A stretch of 64,000 bases of DNA from Calliopum simillimum (Eukaryota; Arthropoda; Insecta; Diptera; Lauxaniidae), in contig OX638368.1 of the NCBI GenBank assembly GCA_951812925.1, positions 161,744,492 through 161,808,491 on the forward strand, written 5' to 3'. Positions 1 to 11,405 of this stretch are shown here, one piece after another. Below the pieces are notes generated by a model. The model saw only the letters and a list, made by a program, of their open reading frames with translations, was not told where the DNA came from and did no database searches. The first letter of the stretch is position 1; each line of letters starts with the position of its first letter. The translations under genes and the position numbers were made by a program.

Positions 1-999
1 GCCTAAGAATCCGAAATAAATTATTTCATTTCAGGAAATTTTTGTTGGAAATACCTTTTTCGTACATATCGTAAGATGTTAAAATTAAAGAAATCAGTCT
101 TGTGCAATCTTTAAATGCCAAATTAAATATTTTTGATTATTTTCAAATCACCCTAATATATATACAATATATGACGAAATTCAGCATTAGACACCGCGTT
201 GATGTGAAATCAAAAGTTTAGTTGGCAATTGTGTGGAATTGTTTAAAGGCAATGACTTGTCGCTTGATAGTTTAAGGCGCTTATTTATAAACATGCATAC
301 ACGTGTATACATATGTATGTACGTACATTGACGGCAACAATTGTTTTCCCTAAAATTGATATGTCATGTTGCAGTTACCATTGTTATCAACCTCAACTGA
401 ATAAGCTTCAAATCTAAAAATTGAAAGTGATTAAATTTTGTTGTATTGTTACATGTTTTGTTGTTGTTGTTTATAGTTGCTGTCATATATGGGAAACATA
501 TTGTTACTCCGTAAATGCGTTCAAGATCTTTAACCAAATCGGGAAACCGTAAATAGTTTGGCTTAACGATTGCTCAGTCAAATTTGTTACGTTAGTTGAA
601 AAATAATTGAAATATTTTGTAACTAGCCCAATGCAGACATAGGTACTGTAAAATTGTTATCGCATTAAATAATGTAATGTTTTGACACAGTTTAACATTT
701 TATTGTGCAATAATAATAATATCATCACTTTCTTTAGCTGCTTTTCAAAAATTATGAAAAATTAAAAATAAAAAATATTCAGAACTAAGTATATGTACAT
801 CGTGGGACCTTCTAAAGAGTATGATTCATTTCACTATTTTGAATTTCTCAGTTTTCAGTGATGATGTTACACCTTAGGTACTGCAAAATATTATTAAGAA
901 CAGCTAAACAATCGTCATTTGACTAGTACCAGATCCACTTTCATCTTGTTCATGTAAGTTTTCAAGATTATCAGCGTTTGCTGCCAATATGTAGTATTA
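1..999. other. Non-coding, no feature recognised
   Basis: AT-rich sequence with short homopolymers and a small CATA/GTAT-type run near 295-330. No long ORF or obvious repeat was seen. Confidence 0.6.
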
Positions 1000-1884
1000 A
1001 GGGAAGGTGGGGAATCGTAGGCCACGTTTTTATTTTGTTAAATATCTCCAAAAAAAAAAAAAAAATTTTGCAAATTGAAATATGGTATGCTATTCTACAT
1101 GAAGTTAGGTAACTTGTGACTATTACACTTTCTAACAATTCTTTTGTTTTTTCCGACTTTTCGTGGTTTGAAAAAAATTAGTGTTTTTGCGATTTTCAAA
1201 AATGGTGGGGAATCGTGGGCCACCGCCATAATTAAGTTAAAATCAAACAATTATGATGCAAAACTTTATTGAATTAGTTGAAATGACAAGTAAAGTTATT
1301 TTAATCGACAAAATGAAGAAGAAGGGTTATGCACGATCAATCAGATACGCAATTTGGGCACGTGAATGTGTTGGCGGAGGTAGCACATTTTGCATGTATT
1401 TATTGTTTTATTTATTGATTCACAGCCTCCATTTTGCACAAAACATCATAAACACAACATACAAATGTGTATTGATACGAAAACTGTCAAAACACGGGTG
1501 GCCCACGAAGTGGCTCACGATTCCCCACAAGCTACTTTTTGCAAAACAACGGCGTCTAATTGACTTGTTGAAGTGTCATGCAAAATTACTTTTGTATGTT
1601 GAAAGGCAAAGGTCTAACGATAGTAAAAAACATATTTACCTGCGTTTTGTCGTAGCAATTCGTCAAAGAATGATGGAAATCAAACACGCAAAAAAAGATA
1701 CTTTTTTTTGGGCGAGTATTGTACAAAGCAAATAAAACGCGTACGTTTGTCAACAACCAATGTAAAAATAAGTTGAGGCTAAGAAAAAACGATTACAGTT
1801 GCATTTAACTATTTATCTCGACATACTGCCAAAAGGTGGCGGTGTCTCACGATTCCCCATGGCCCACGATTCCCCACTTTCCCC
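1000..1884. mobile_element. Non-autonomous TA-target DNA transposon with reiterated word GGGGAATCGTGGGCCA
   Basis: The terminal inverted repeats pair AGGGAAGGTGGGGAATCG (1000) with the complement of CGATTCCCCACTTTCCCC (1884), flanked by TA at 998-999 and 1885-1886. The word GGGGAATCGTGGGCCAC or its complement recurs near 1009, 1207, 1498-1528 and 1846-1876. A 160-codon frame (1253-1735) runs straight through one of these words (1497-1528) and resembles no transposase, so it is probably not a gene. TA duplication suggests mobilisation by an IS630-Tc1-mariner (possibly pogo-like) transposase. Confidence 0.7.
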
Positions 1885-1886
1885 TA

Positions 1887-4361
1887 CGATTTAAGTTTTT
1901 TGAAATTCGTTTTTTGTATGAGATTTTGAAGTTTTCAGCTTAGTCTTTAAATGAAATTAGATGGGGACTATATTTCAAAAAATCGACTAGACTGGGGCAT
2001 AGAGCCGGGTTTTGTTCGTGTTGTTGTATACTTAACTCAAAACATAAAAATATGTAGATGTCTAGTTGTAGTTTTAACCCGACGATATGTCTTTACTAAT
2101 GGTTTTGCTTGTAGTAGTATTTCATTTTACTTTTGCTTCTCAAATAGATTCTGTTTAGAAATCTATAGAAACCGCAATAATTTCAGATTAAGTGAGTTAA
2201 TCACGTTTTGTGAGATTTTTTTTTTTTTTCTAATGACACTATTGATGGGTTGATTTTCTTAAACTTTTCTCTCAGCAGTTTATAGCAAATTATGGTTTAT
2301 TAAAATTAAATTATAAAAAGGTGTCAGTAGAAATTGCGCTTCGAACGCTTAGGCTTCATAACGGAATCGAATACAAATTAAATAATTTGTATAAAAGTAA
2401 AAAAAGAAAACTATTCAAAAAGCGAAACACTTGCAGAGAAATGAAAAAAAAAAAAAAAAAAAAAATTACAATCCATGTGCTATAATTTGATACAAAAATT
2501 TAGAACGCTTTCCCTTGCAATGCTGGTCTTTGTTAGAGCATACAATAAGTTTTGAAAAGGATTGTGCGCGCGCACTGATGTCTGGTGCTATGCCAAGATG
2601 AAATTGTCTATTGTCTAAGTATTCCAAGATTTCGGAATACATCGAGCTTTAACCACCGAAAGCAGTAAGTGATAATAAATTTTACCGGAGAAGGCTTTTT
2701 CCATTTTTTGTTTTTTTGCATTAAGTACAAAAACTAACGTGAAATTCATAGTGTTTGCTCGATTTTGCATAAGATATATAATGCAACTTGTTTCATTTAA
2801 TCTATTACTTTTATCTTGATCATCTAGGGTCGAACTCAGCATTTTTATAATTTTTAAAGTTTTAAAAATTAATTCGTTTTCTTAAGCATGTTTTTAAATA
2901 TACTTAGTATATGTATCAAAAGTTATTTTTTTGTTATTACTTTTTATAGACCATATTGTGATTGTTTTTTTTTTTTTCTCTTTTACAGGTAAATAAATCA
3001 GGAAGTACACGGTAGATTTTATTTGTTCGTAAGTAAACGTATAAAATGCATTATATAAAAAATACTCTTGATATTATGTTTACTAGACTAATTCAAAAAA
3101 CTATTTATAAAAGTAGATATACTCGTTTATTATCTCACTATATGAAGAAAGTCTGATTTTCGGCCATGACTCACGGACTGCGAAGTCAATACGTATGTTG
3201 GCTCCTAAAGCGACAATCGCAAGAGACTTTACATAATCGTACTATAAATTACGCAGTGGTTTCTTGGTAGATAGGAGCGAATCGATTGAATATAAATTAC
3301 TGTTTGTATGAATTTCGTAAATTTTCATAATTTGAATGACTTATTGTAACGTCACACTTATTCTTACCTTACCAACTGGCTTAAAAGCTTTTACTCTTGA
3401 AAGCTTTATCGTAAAACAAGAAGTATCCTTTATGACCTTGAGATGTGTGAATATATCCTAATACTATCACTTTCTCTTACAACTCTTTTTTGTGGTAAAA
3501 AGCTGACTAAATAAAATTTCAACACCTGGTATATTCCGTATTTTTATGTCAGACAAAAGTAAATGTTGGAGGTAGTGATGTAAAGCTTTACGCTTTTAAA
3601 CTTTTATTTAATACATAGTATGCATGTAGTACAAGTGCTTGTGAAGTAAATTAATAATTAATAATACATTTTGCAACACCAGCACCACGTGCGCCAGCGC
3701 AGAAAGTTATTTGTATGCTAATTTTTTAATATGAAATATAAAAGACAAGACTTTCTGATAAACGAAAACCCCCACAAAGTGAAAACAATCGCGTGTCGAA
3801 CGTTAATTACACGTAATAGATGTACTAAAGCAAAAGTAAATACTTATTAAAAAATAGTTTCCTACTTTTAATGTAAGTATAATTTGTGATTTTTAAAAAT
3901 TACGAGAGCGATTGTTGTCAAATAAATGTATTGAAAAAATATTTTTTGTTTTGAAAATTGAATTTTAATTGAATATTTTTTCAAATTATATGACAGCTGA
4001 TACGTTGCTTACACGTTTTCAGAAATACAGTTTGTCAAGAATGTCTTTTTACATTAAAAATAAATTCATATTTTCAACTTATTAAGAAAAAAAAACGTAC
4101 TTCTTACATTTTTGCCAAACTTTTTTTCATGAATAATAGTTGCTTACTATATTTAAAAAGGATTCGTGAAAAAAAATTTGCAAATTCAATGCAAAATAAA
4201 GAAAAAATCCACAAAAACAAATAAAACTCGATTTTTGAAGTGTCATAAAGTCTTTTTACAAATAAAAAGAAATATTTTTATATTAAACTTTTAGTACCTT
4301 CCTTGTTTGCAGCCATCTTTGAATGACCACCAGAAGCATCTACCACACATTGTAAACGTTT
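1887..4361. other. Non-coding, no feature recognised
   Basis: AT-rich sequence with poly-T (2217-2230) and poly-A (2443-2465) runs. Small frames at 1951-2253 (+) and 2615-2842 (-) show no recognisable domain and look like chance. Confidence 0.5.
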
Positions 4362-5014
4362 TCACATAGAATGAACCAACTTTTCCAGGTTGTAATTACT
4401 CGGTCTTTTCCAATATTGTATTTTTAAATAAAGTTCGGTATTTGGTCGTCCTTCAGCGACCTGTTTCTTTATATAGACCCAAAAATTTTCAATAGGATTA
4501 CAGTCGGAACTTTGGACTAATGCATCCATCACTTTGTTACAGTTAAACTGAAGCCACAGTCGCACCATAGTCGCTTATGCTTTCGATCATCACGCTGATA
4601 GAATTTGAAACGGGGTTTTTAGTCCCTGATAAACCCGAATTGACGTTCTTTCCACTTCATGGTTGTGTCTATAAAAGATAAGTTTCTACTCCTCTGCCAC
4701 CTCCAAGTCATAATACTGAATTTTTCAATTATAACATCACAACATTATTACGACTGTTAAAATTTTAAATTTAGTATTATGACTTGGAGGTGGCAGAGGA
4801 GTAGAAACTTATCCTTTAAAGACACAACCATGAAGTGGAAAGAACGTGTAACCATTTTGCATTAAAAAACTTGACAATTCGGGTTTATCAGGGACTAAAA
4901 ACCCCGTTTCAAATTCTATCAGCGTGATGATCGAAAGTATAAGCGACTATGGTGCAAATGTGGCTTCAGTTTAACTGTAACAAAGTGATGGATGCATTAG
5001 TCCAAAGTTCCGAC
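4362..5014 (-). pseudogene. Degenerate Tc1-type transposase C-terminal remnant, partly inverted-duplicated
   Basis: On the minus strand, 4362-4568 encodes 68 codons with SSDCNPIENFWVYIKKQV, matching the conserved C-terminal SPDxNPIENxW block of Tc1 transposases, whose E is the last catalytic residue. Only this end is readable and upstream frames are broken. The stretch 4501-4725 recurs in inverted orientation at about 4767-5014 with a loop of roughly 40 bp, giving a large hairpin made partly of transposase sequence. The right arm carries small indels, for example near 4845-4875. Confidence 0.7.
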
Positions 5015-5609
5015 TGTATTTCTTAAGTTTCAAATAAAAAGGTTACATTTATATGCTCTCTACGACGAGTTTAATCTATGTCAGTTTTTCTATTTGCATT
5101 ATTCTCAATCATTGCATGACTACACAGCCAAATGAATTATTTCAGCTACATTGTTCAGATACTACAATAAACTTCTAAAAGTGGGCAATCTGCACATCAC
5201 ATTTGCAGCTTTTATATGTTCGTTAGCTTAATATATGAGTTGATGTCTTCTTCTTGGATACGTACTGTGCGCATTTTCTTTTAGTGGTTTTGATATAAAT
5301 CAAACGAATGCTAATTCTGACTTCCCGTTTATTTGCAAATGCTAGAATGAATAGACACGAATGGCCCAACTAATGGAAGAACGTGTAGTCAGTCAGACAG
5401 TCAGTCAGTTGTAAGTACATGTTCATCATGTTATTTTTACTGCATTGAATAACCGATGCAGGATGAGCGATATAACAGCCGATTGAATGTTCGAAGATGC
5501 TGGCATCAATCTAAACATAGCGACCACTACATTCATGTACTCGTAAATACCCAAGAGGAAAAATTTAAAGTGCTTCTAAGCGCTTGTCCCCATAGAAATT
5601 TGGAAGCAC

Positions 5610-5747
5610 CCAGTGTGCCAGACGGTTCAAATTACCGCTTTTTTATCCGTTACTGATCCGTTGGCGGGAGAGATTCCCAAAAAAAAGCGACAGTAACGGA
5701 TCCGTAACAGGTAAAAAAGCGGAGATATGAACCGTCTGGCACACTGG
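5610..5747. mobile_element. 138-bp hairpin MITE inserted in composite element B
   Basis: This is a near-perfect palindrome: CCAGTGTGCCAGACGGTTCA at the left and its complement at the right. It is flanked by direct GCAC at 5606-5609 and 5748-5751. The homologous copy near 25235 lacks it and shows a single GCAC, confirming an insertion with a 4-bp target duplication. It has no coding capacity. Confidence 0.75.
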
Positions 5748-5792
5748 GCACTTACACAATGATTCCATGTAAGGCTGCAGTAAGAACATCAT

Positions 5793-5804
5793 GGGTTCGA
5801 ACCC
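5793..5804 (+). promoter_or_regulatory. Pol III B-box-like T-arm in element B copy 1
   Basis: GGGTTCGAACCC fits the GGTTCGANNCC B box and can pair as a tRNA T stem. Poly-T follows at 5815-5824. No full tRNA cloverleaf could be assigned. Confidence 0.4.
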
Positions 5805-6342
5805 AGCGCGTTTGCTTTTTTTTTATTTTTTTGACTTTATTATGTTTGCTTTATTTTTGTTATTATTGTAAAATATTTTTTATTCAACATTTTTATATTT
5901 CACTTTTCTATTTTCCTTTCTCTTATTTATTTACTTCGCTTAATTGAATTAAAACTAATTACACAATGATTCTATGTAAGGCTGTAGGAAGGATTCGAAT
6001 GTCAAATTCTAATTGGACAACAATTGCTTAATATACAATTTTAATACCTCTTCATCACATCGGGCAATTGTGTAGCGGCCTAACGAGTTTGTAAATTTAT
6101 GTAAAAATAATATGTTTCAATCCATTCCACGGACGGTCCTTAATTGAAATCCTGGTGCTAGCAGTTTTTTTTTTGTTTCATTTTATTGAAAGAACGCTTA
6201 CCGCCGCATTACAAATAAGCGCTGCAAAAGACCTTTTTACGTAAAGCTGCGATAAGCTTAAGAGCGCTTACATCTTAGGCCATGCAGTGTAAAAAAGAAG
6301 CACTTCAGAAGGGTTTTTGAAGCTCTTCTTTTCCCCTTGGAT

Positions 6343-6500
6343 ATACATACTAACATACATACATATGTATGTATATATGAATCAAAAATATTTGAACAAT
6401 TTATAGTTTTAATTTTTGCACAAAATGTAGGAAAATTTATATGTTGGAAACCGGTGCAAATATACACAAACATGATATATGTACGTACAAATGTATCAGT
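6343..6500. repeat. CATA/TATG simple-sequence stretch
   Basis: Runs such as ACATACATACATATGTATG occur near 6350-6375 and related ACATA words follow. This explains the overlapping opposite-strand small frames here. Confidence 0.5.
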
Positions 6501-6571
6501 ACACATGCTCATATTGATTTGTATTGAATTTATTACTGTTCTATATTAATCACCATATAAAATAAAAAACT

Positions 6572-7445
6572 ATTAAGGGTGGTATCTTTGGCCTGGCCAA
6601 AAAGTAAATACCCTACACTGCATTTCAAGTATATTATTAAACATTTAGTTGATAAATACTACGGAATATTCTTGTACATACAAATTTTTATTAAAATAAA
6701 TTGTTTTACTCTTCCGCAACTCCTAAGAGTGTATAAGAACAAATTGCTTATATGGGAAGTGCCACGTCCCCGTCTCCGAGTTTATTTTACTGTTCTGAGA
6801 GTAAAATTCGGTTTGGTTTTCATAAAAAATCTTTCAGTATAGCATATTGGAACTTTCGCTTATATGGGATGTGCCACGCTTTCTAGTCTTACTTCGCCTA
6901 CTTTCTACCCATAGTTTGCAATTAATGTTCGTAGTGTTTAGGTGTAATTTGGTTGGATTATCTCAAAAAACACTTTCAGTATATCATTTTGAAACTTTTG
7001 CTTATATGGGAGGTGCCACGCCCTCTTGTCCGAGTTCGCCTAATTTGTGCTCAGAGCTTGTACCTACTATCTATAGTATTTATGTGTATTTTGCTTCAGT
7101 TATTGCAAATAATGCTCTTATTATTGCATTTTGAATATATTTTTTGTATGGGCGGTAGGTGTGTCCTTTGACCGATTTCACTCATTTTCAATCCACCAAA
7201 CTAACTTTTACGACGGAGGCAGAGAAGTGAATTTTATTGAATTACATTGCTCAGTTATCCCACAAAATGTATTTCCACAAACACCCAGCCAGCCAGCCAG
7301 CCATACAGACGGACATGGCTATATCGACTCAGGAAGTGACGCTGATCAAGAATATATATACATTTCCATACCTGCCACGCCTCCTTCTCTGCGTTACAAA
7401 CGGAAGGACAAAGTGAATATACCCTGGGTGTAGGGTATAAAAATA
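6572..7445 (+). mobile_element. Helentron/DINE-like non-autonomous repeat, family A copy 1
   Basis: It starts near ACTATTAAGGGTGGTATC, soon followed by ATACCCTACACTGCA, and ends CCCTGGGTGTAGGGTATAAAA. The words TACCCTACAC and GTGTAGGGTA form subterminal inverted repeats. Inside are three diverged tandem units (period 110-140 bp), each with CTTATATGGGAGGTGCCACG near 6750, 6860 and 7002, then a (CCAG)n run near 7287-7301. Other copies are at 33314-34143 (inverted) and 42750-43501. SubTIRs, central tandem units and a microsatellite resemble DINE-1/Helentron elements, but that class assignment is inference. Frames inside are not genes. Confidence 0.65.
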
Positions 7446-8046
7446 ATAGTAATTGTAACAAATTCGACCTATACAGGCCTGTTCTGAAATCCACATGGTT
7501 TCAATTACTTTTCATTTAGGAAGCTTTTTGATGAAAACGGTGAGTCGATCGATAAAAACTATGAGAATCTCTTTTATGGAGAATTACAGGTTCTACAAGT
7601 AATATTGATTTGCATTAACAAAAAAGTAAACGTTAAGGAAATATTCTTAAAAAAATCACAAAAAGTCAATAAATTAGATCTTATCGACAATACAAATAAT
7701 ACTAATCAATATTACTTCTGGAGCCTGTAGTTCTCCATCAAAAAGATGCAACTTCCGAAATGAAAAGTATTTGAAACACACGGATTACGCAACAGACCAT
7801 GTATGAATCATGCATTTAGTAATGCAAAATACATGTGAAACACATGAAAAAAGTCACGTGTTGTAACGTTCACGGATGCGTCGATTCGAGCCCTGATTAA
7901 ATTTTTTCCTTCGCTCATTCGGTAAAAAACCATATTACAATACTCAACATCTTGGGTGTGAAGTCAGGCACAGAAATATGTATTTTCTCAGACCTGATTT
8001 CAATATCTCGAATTCAAAAATTTCTGTTGCCAAATTGTAATATATG
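7446..8046. other. Non-coding, no feature recognised
   Basis: A weak inverted similarity exists between about 7555-7612 (GAGAATTACAGGTTCTAC) and 7690-7745 (CTGTAGTTCTCCATCAAAAAG). Nothing else was seen. Confidence 0.4.
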
Positions 8047-8050
8047 ATAT

Positions 8051-8305
8051 CGTCACTCTTAGGCCAGATTCACGAAAGTGCAAATTTTTCATTTTTGGAC
8101 TAATCTGGTTTTCTTGTACAAAATAGTTCAATAAAGCTATGCCAGAGGAATGAAAGCTATATCTGAAGTGGTTTAGCAGCAAATGCAAAGTTTATTACTC
8201 GAAATAGCAAAATTTACTTATAATTTTCATATTTAAAAAATTTTCAAACAGCAATTTCTCAAATTCAATAATTTTCACATTCGTGAATCTGGCCTAAGAG
8301 TGACG
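8051..8305. mobile_element. 255-bp palindromic MITE
   Basis: The left end CGTCACTCTTAGGCCAGATT pairs with the right end AATCTGGCCTAAGAGTGACG, and pairing continues through CACGAA. ATAT occurs directly outside both ends (8047-8050 and 8306-8309). The interior is AT-rich and non-coding; the small minus frame at 8000-8188 spans the left boundary. Confidence 0.65.
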
Positions 8306-8309
8306 ATAT

Positions 8310-10320
8310 GCCAAATAGAATATCCTCTTCAATACTAGTTTTATTTTAGTTTGCTTATTTTTGTCTTCTAAGTCAATGCTGAAATTCTTTTGGGTTGGTT
8401 CTCTTTGTATATATATATTACCTAGTCTAGTGCTTATACATATGCAAATATGAGTTTTGAATTGTTAAGCAAAAGCTTGGAACATACAAAGACACTATTC
8501 ATTGTAAAAGCTTTGTGTTAACCATTAAAATAAACAAACAACAAATAATACAAAATAACATCTTAACTACCTAGTGAAATGAAAAAATAGGTGTAGTTTT
8601 GTAATTTTAGTTATTTGAAGAAACCACACAAATTGCAATACAAAGCTTTTAACACCGCAATCCACAAACATGACAAGCTCTTACTTACTTAGACGTTTCA
8701 AGGAACGATGTGCTCATCAATACCTACTATATGTTGCTTAAAATCGGGTATAATGCTTACAGTCCACCTTTATTTCTAATTTTTTTTTTTTAATGAAAAC
8801 AACGGAAATAAGTAGAAAGGTATATACGTCTGGAAGAAATATATAAAAAAAACACAACGAAAAAGTTTAAAAAACCACATGATGCTCTCTTATGTTTAAA
8901 ATTTAACGCTTAAGGATGTTGAGGTTATATTGTGTGTCTATTTCACTTTTTTTAAATGTGTTGTGTATTATAAAAGCAATTTTCAGCTTAAGATGTTATA
9001 GAGTCCAACCAGATTACCTAAGACTGTGAGATTAGTTTGCGTACACCGAAGTAAAAGTACTTACACTAACACTTTTTTATACAAAAATTCCTAACAAATT
9101 GACTAATTCTGTTATTTTATTAGAAAAACGAATACTTTTTAAATTTCAAAAGTAAATTTTCTCAATTTATGCTTTATGGACTTAACCACATTAGGTTCTC
9201 AAACAATTATGTTGGATAAAGAAATATGTAACTTATTCGGACTTGTAGAAATTTTTGATGACCACTTTCAAAAAGAATTTGTTATCACTTACATAAATTT
9301 TGCTTCTCAAGACAAATGAATGACATAAAATTAGGCTTTCACTAGAAACTTGCGTGGGAGCAGTAGAAAAAAAAATGTTTACAACCACAGAATTTCAGAC
9401 ACAAGGTAAAAATGGCTTGTCTTTCGCTTGTCCACAATATTTTACTATATCTTTCTCAACAACCGCAGCTTCGGTAAATTCATCTCTGTATCTGTTTATC
9501 AACTACTTATATACTTGCATATGTTTGTTATATCTAACAACGTCTTGTACTTACGTGGATCATCCCCTAAGCGTTAGTTTATGCCTTAGAAAGCTCTAAC
9601 GATACTTTTAACGTAGTATTTTGCCAACTCCTTTCTTATATAAAATACCTTTACTTTGTTTTTTCTAAAGCGTCCCTAAATTCAAAATTAATCATCACAT
9701 TAGGATCTGAAAATCTTGCTAACTTTTGGCGTATGTTGAAGCAGTGCAGTATTTTTAAAGATTCTCAATATATGAACTTTAAACATTTATGCTGCTTATT
9801 ATACCGTGGATTTTTGCTGTGTCTTGGTTAAATCTTCAATATACCAGTAGGTATGTGTGGTTTGTAACGCAAGTAACAATATTTAAACCATGGTTTGAAG
9901 TTTGGCTTAGTCTTTGGCTTGACGTTAGTTATTACTACTACCATTTGTTTAATTGTTCACTTTTTGTTGGATTAGTCTGATTTGGCAAAGACAAATTTTG
10001 CAATGTTTGCAAGGTTAATCTTGTTCACCTGGTGTTGTCAATTTTGAAATTGTTTTTTTTTTTTTTTTTGGTTTTGTTTTTGAGGTGGGCGTTCGTGAAG
10101 CAACCTTCTCTCTAATTGTTTTTTTTTTTTTGTTAAGTTGATTGATTTTTTTATTATGGAATACAATTTAGATTTGTAAAACTGTTGAGTGGTATTTTCC
10201 TAAGCTTAAAATTATATTTGAGTAGCTGCTAACTCGTTAGCGCTTTTTACATTTCACTGGTAAATCAATTAATGAGTTCAACATACGTGCGAGTATGTTT
10301 TATAATTATCTTATTTTAGT
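8310..10320. other. Non-coding, no feature recognised
   Basis: AT-rich, with poly-T runs at 10052-10068 and 10121-10131. The small plus frames at 9354-9599 and 9789-9980 show no domain. Confidence 0.5.
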
Positions 10321-11405
10321 AGTCATTTGGTAGTTTTACCTGGAAAGTTTTGCGGGATTTTTGCAAATGAGTTATTTTATAGATTTCGATGTGCTCTTTC
10401 AGAAATTCAACTTTGCTACCTCGAGCCGTGTTCGCTCTCGCCGCCATATTGGAAAATGGCGTCCAAAATCAGTTTTTTACAAATATCTTTTTAACGGTTA
10501 CATAAAGAGAAGAATAAATATTGTGGCGTAATTTTGTATCTTATAAGTTTTTCTATTAAAATGACATTTGAATTGTTTCCATACGATTCATAACTCAGAA
10601 GATATCCAAAATTCGAAAAAAATTAGTAAATTGTACATGCCGCTTATGAGTAGGCACAGTGATGTGGTGAGTTTAAAATTACGATAACTCATGAACGGTG
10701 AGTCACACGTTTAAAGTAAAAATATCTATTTATAGGGAGTTACTTGCACTACAAGTTACAAATTGTTTTTTTTTTTTTTCGTATGACTTATACTTTAGGA
10801 GATATTTTTTGAACAAACCTGAAATTTAGAAAAAAATAGTTGTTTTGAAAAATCTCCAAAACGGTTCGTTCTAGAAAAAATAATTTTCTTGCATTTTGTA
10901 GAACGTTCAATTCCCTATAAGGGTCTCTCCGAACTGTTTTTTTCGTCCGACTTGCCGTTCATGAGGTATCGCGTCTTGAAAATCATTCAAAATTGAACAT
11001 TGTACCATGCGCACTACTACTAATGTTCAATTTTGAATGATTTTCAAGTCGCGATATCTCATGAAAGGTAAGTCTGACGAAAAAACAGTTCAAAGTGACC
11101 CTTATAGGGATTTGAACGTTCTACAAAATGCATCAAAAATTTTTTTCTAAGAAGAACCGTTTCGGAACTATTTTGAAAAAACGGTTTTTTTCTGAATTTT
11201 AGGTTTGTTGAAAAAATATCTCCTAAACTATAGGTCATATAAAAAAAAAAAAAAAATTGTACGTAGCTTATAGTGCAAATAATTTCCTATAAACAAATAT
11301 TTTTACTTTAAACGTGTGACTTACCATTCATGAGTTATCGTGCTTTAAAGCTAAACACAAAAATGTGCGCACTCATAAGCGGCAAGCACAATTTAGAGTA
11401 ACTTA

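Larger units (their letters stand above)
5550..6340. mobile_element. Composite element B, copy 1: imperfect terminal inverted repeats with tRNA-like modules
   Basis: The ends are CCCAAGAGGAAAAATTT (5550) and the complement of TTTTCCCCTTGG (6340). Inside, the head ACACAATGATTC..TGTAAGGCTG occurs at 5754 and 5961. At 5793-5804 is GGGTTCGAACCC, a perfect tRNA T-arm/B-box shape followed by a T-rich tract. A second, more decayed tRNA-like block follows at about 6058-6165 (GTGTAGCGGCCTAA, then TGAAATCCTGG). A better-preserved copy is at 25163-25847. The 138-bp hairpin at 5610-5747 is a later insertion. Confidence 0.6.

Noticed and set aside
2443..2465. Poly-A run as a retroposon tail
   Set aside because: No element body or target duplication recognised next to it.
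5793..5804. GGGTTCGAACCC as evidence of a functional tRNA gene
   Set aside because: No acceptor stem or anticodon arm closes around it. It is repeated in a second interspersed element copy.
8051..8305. Palindrome as a PIF/Harbinger MITE because of its GGCCAG words
   Set aside because: The bases beside GGCCAG are TTA and TAA in inverted, not direct, orientation, and the repeat extends further out to ATAT.
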